From Verrucomicrobiota bacterium (GTDB lineage: Bacteria > Verrucomicrobiota > Verrucomicrobiia > Limisphaerales > AV2): DNA of 5,025 nt. The DNA lies in assembly GCA_003218935.1 (NCBI GenBank), contig QHPA01000302.1, positions 1 through 5,025 of the forward strand. Reading direction: 5' to 3'. Numbering within the stretch: the first letter of the stretch is position 1; each line of letters starts with the position of its first letter. Below the pieces are notes generated by a model, which was not told the DNA's origin, did no database searches, and saw only the letters and a program-made list of their open reading frames with translations. Below, piece by piece: positions 4,894 to 5,025 of the stretch. The position numbers and the translations under genes were made by a program.

Positions 4894-5025
4894 ATGGGTG
4901 CTGACTCGAAATCAAAGGCGTTCGGTAGTTCGGAAGTCTACTACTCCAGTAAACGTCTAAGCCCTCATTTTGCCTCGACCGCGCGGGTCGAACAGCTCAA
5001 GTCGCTTTTGGATGACATTGATCGC
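4894..5025 (+). CDS. Unidentified protein, N-terminal part only
   Basis: An open frame of 44 codons from the ATG at 4894 to the right edge, with no stop. It begins MGADSKSKAFGSSEVYYSSK and continues with a polar, Ser-rich stretch turning helical near its end (A30-R-V-E-Q-L-K-S-L-L-D-D-I-D-R). The ATG lies 3 bases after the frame-restored stop of the preceding small ORF, consistent with an operon, though the Shine-Dalgarno match is weak. No signal peptide or motif is visible and I do not recognise the family. Confidence 0.5.
   Translation, partial: MGADSKSKAFGSSEVYYSSKRLSPHFASTARVEQLKSLLDDIDR

Overview
This window looks like accessory DNA from a free-living, moderately GC-rich bacterium. The style of the integrase, the two excisionase-like proteins and the clamp-like protein reminds me of families common in Verrucomicrobiota (Pedosphaera-like genomes). 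That assignment rests on recalled family resemblance, not on a search.

Layout. (1) 2-793, plus strand: the C-terminal part of a tyrosine recombinase whose reading frame is open at the left edge. A small one-pass membrane protein (808-1101) follows 14 bases later behind a strong ribosome binding site. (2) 1111-1144: a perfect hairpin between convergent genes. (3) 1153-2372, minus strand: a tightly coupled two-gene operon of helix-turn-helix proteins, a 288-residue one followed by a 114-residue one. (4) 2373-3247: about 875 bases without a convincing gene but unusually rich in structure. It holds three related GTGCC/GGCAC palindromes, a perfect 22-base tandem duplication, a 12-bp hairpin and a long interrupted inverted repeat. 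(5) 3248 to the right edge, plus strand: what appears to be a rearranged restriction or phage-defence module. It has a phospholipase-D-like nuclease plus helicase protein cut off just after its Walker B motif and joined to a short tail typical of N6-adenine DNA methyltransferases. Next comes a 127-residue protein resembling a single domain of the DnaN sliding clamp, then a short ORF carrying a second, frameshifted copy of the same methyltransferase tail, then the start of an unidentified gene that runs off the window.

How the parts may work together. The integrase and excisionase-like regulators suggest an integrated mobile element or island, and the right half looks like its cargo. The helicase gene can no longer make a complete motor: it has RecA domain 1 only up to motif II and nothing of domain 2. 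The simplest reading is that a deletion removed the rest of the helicase and nearly all of an adjacent methyltransferase, leaving only the methyltransferase tail. The clamp-like gene between the two tail copies is the most unusual element, because DnaN proteins normally contain three such domains.
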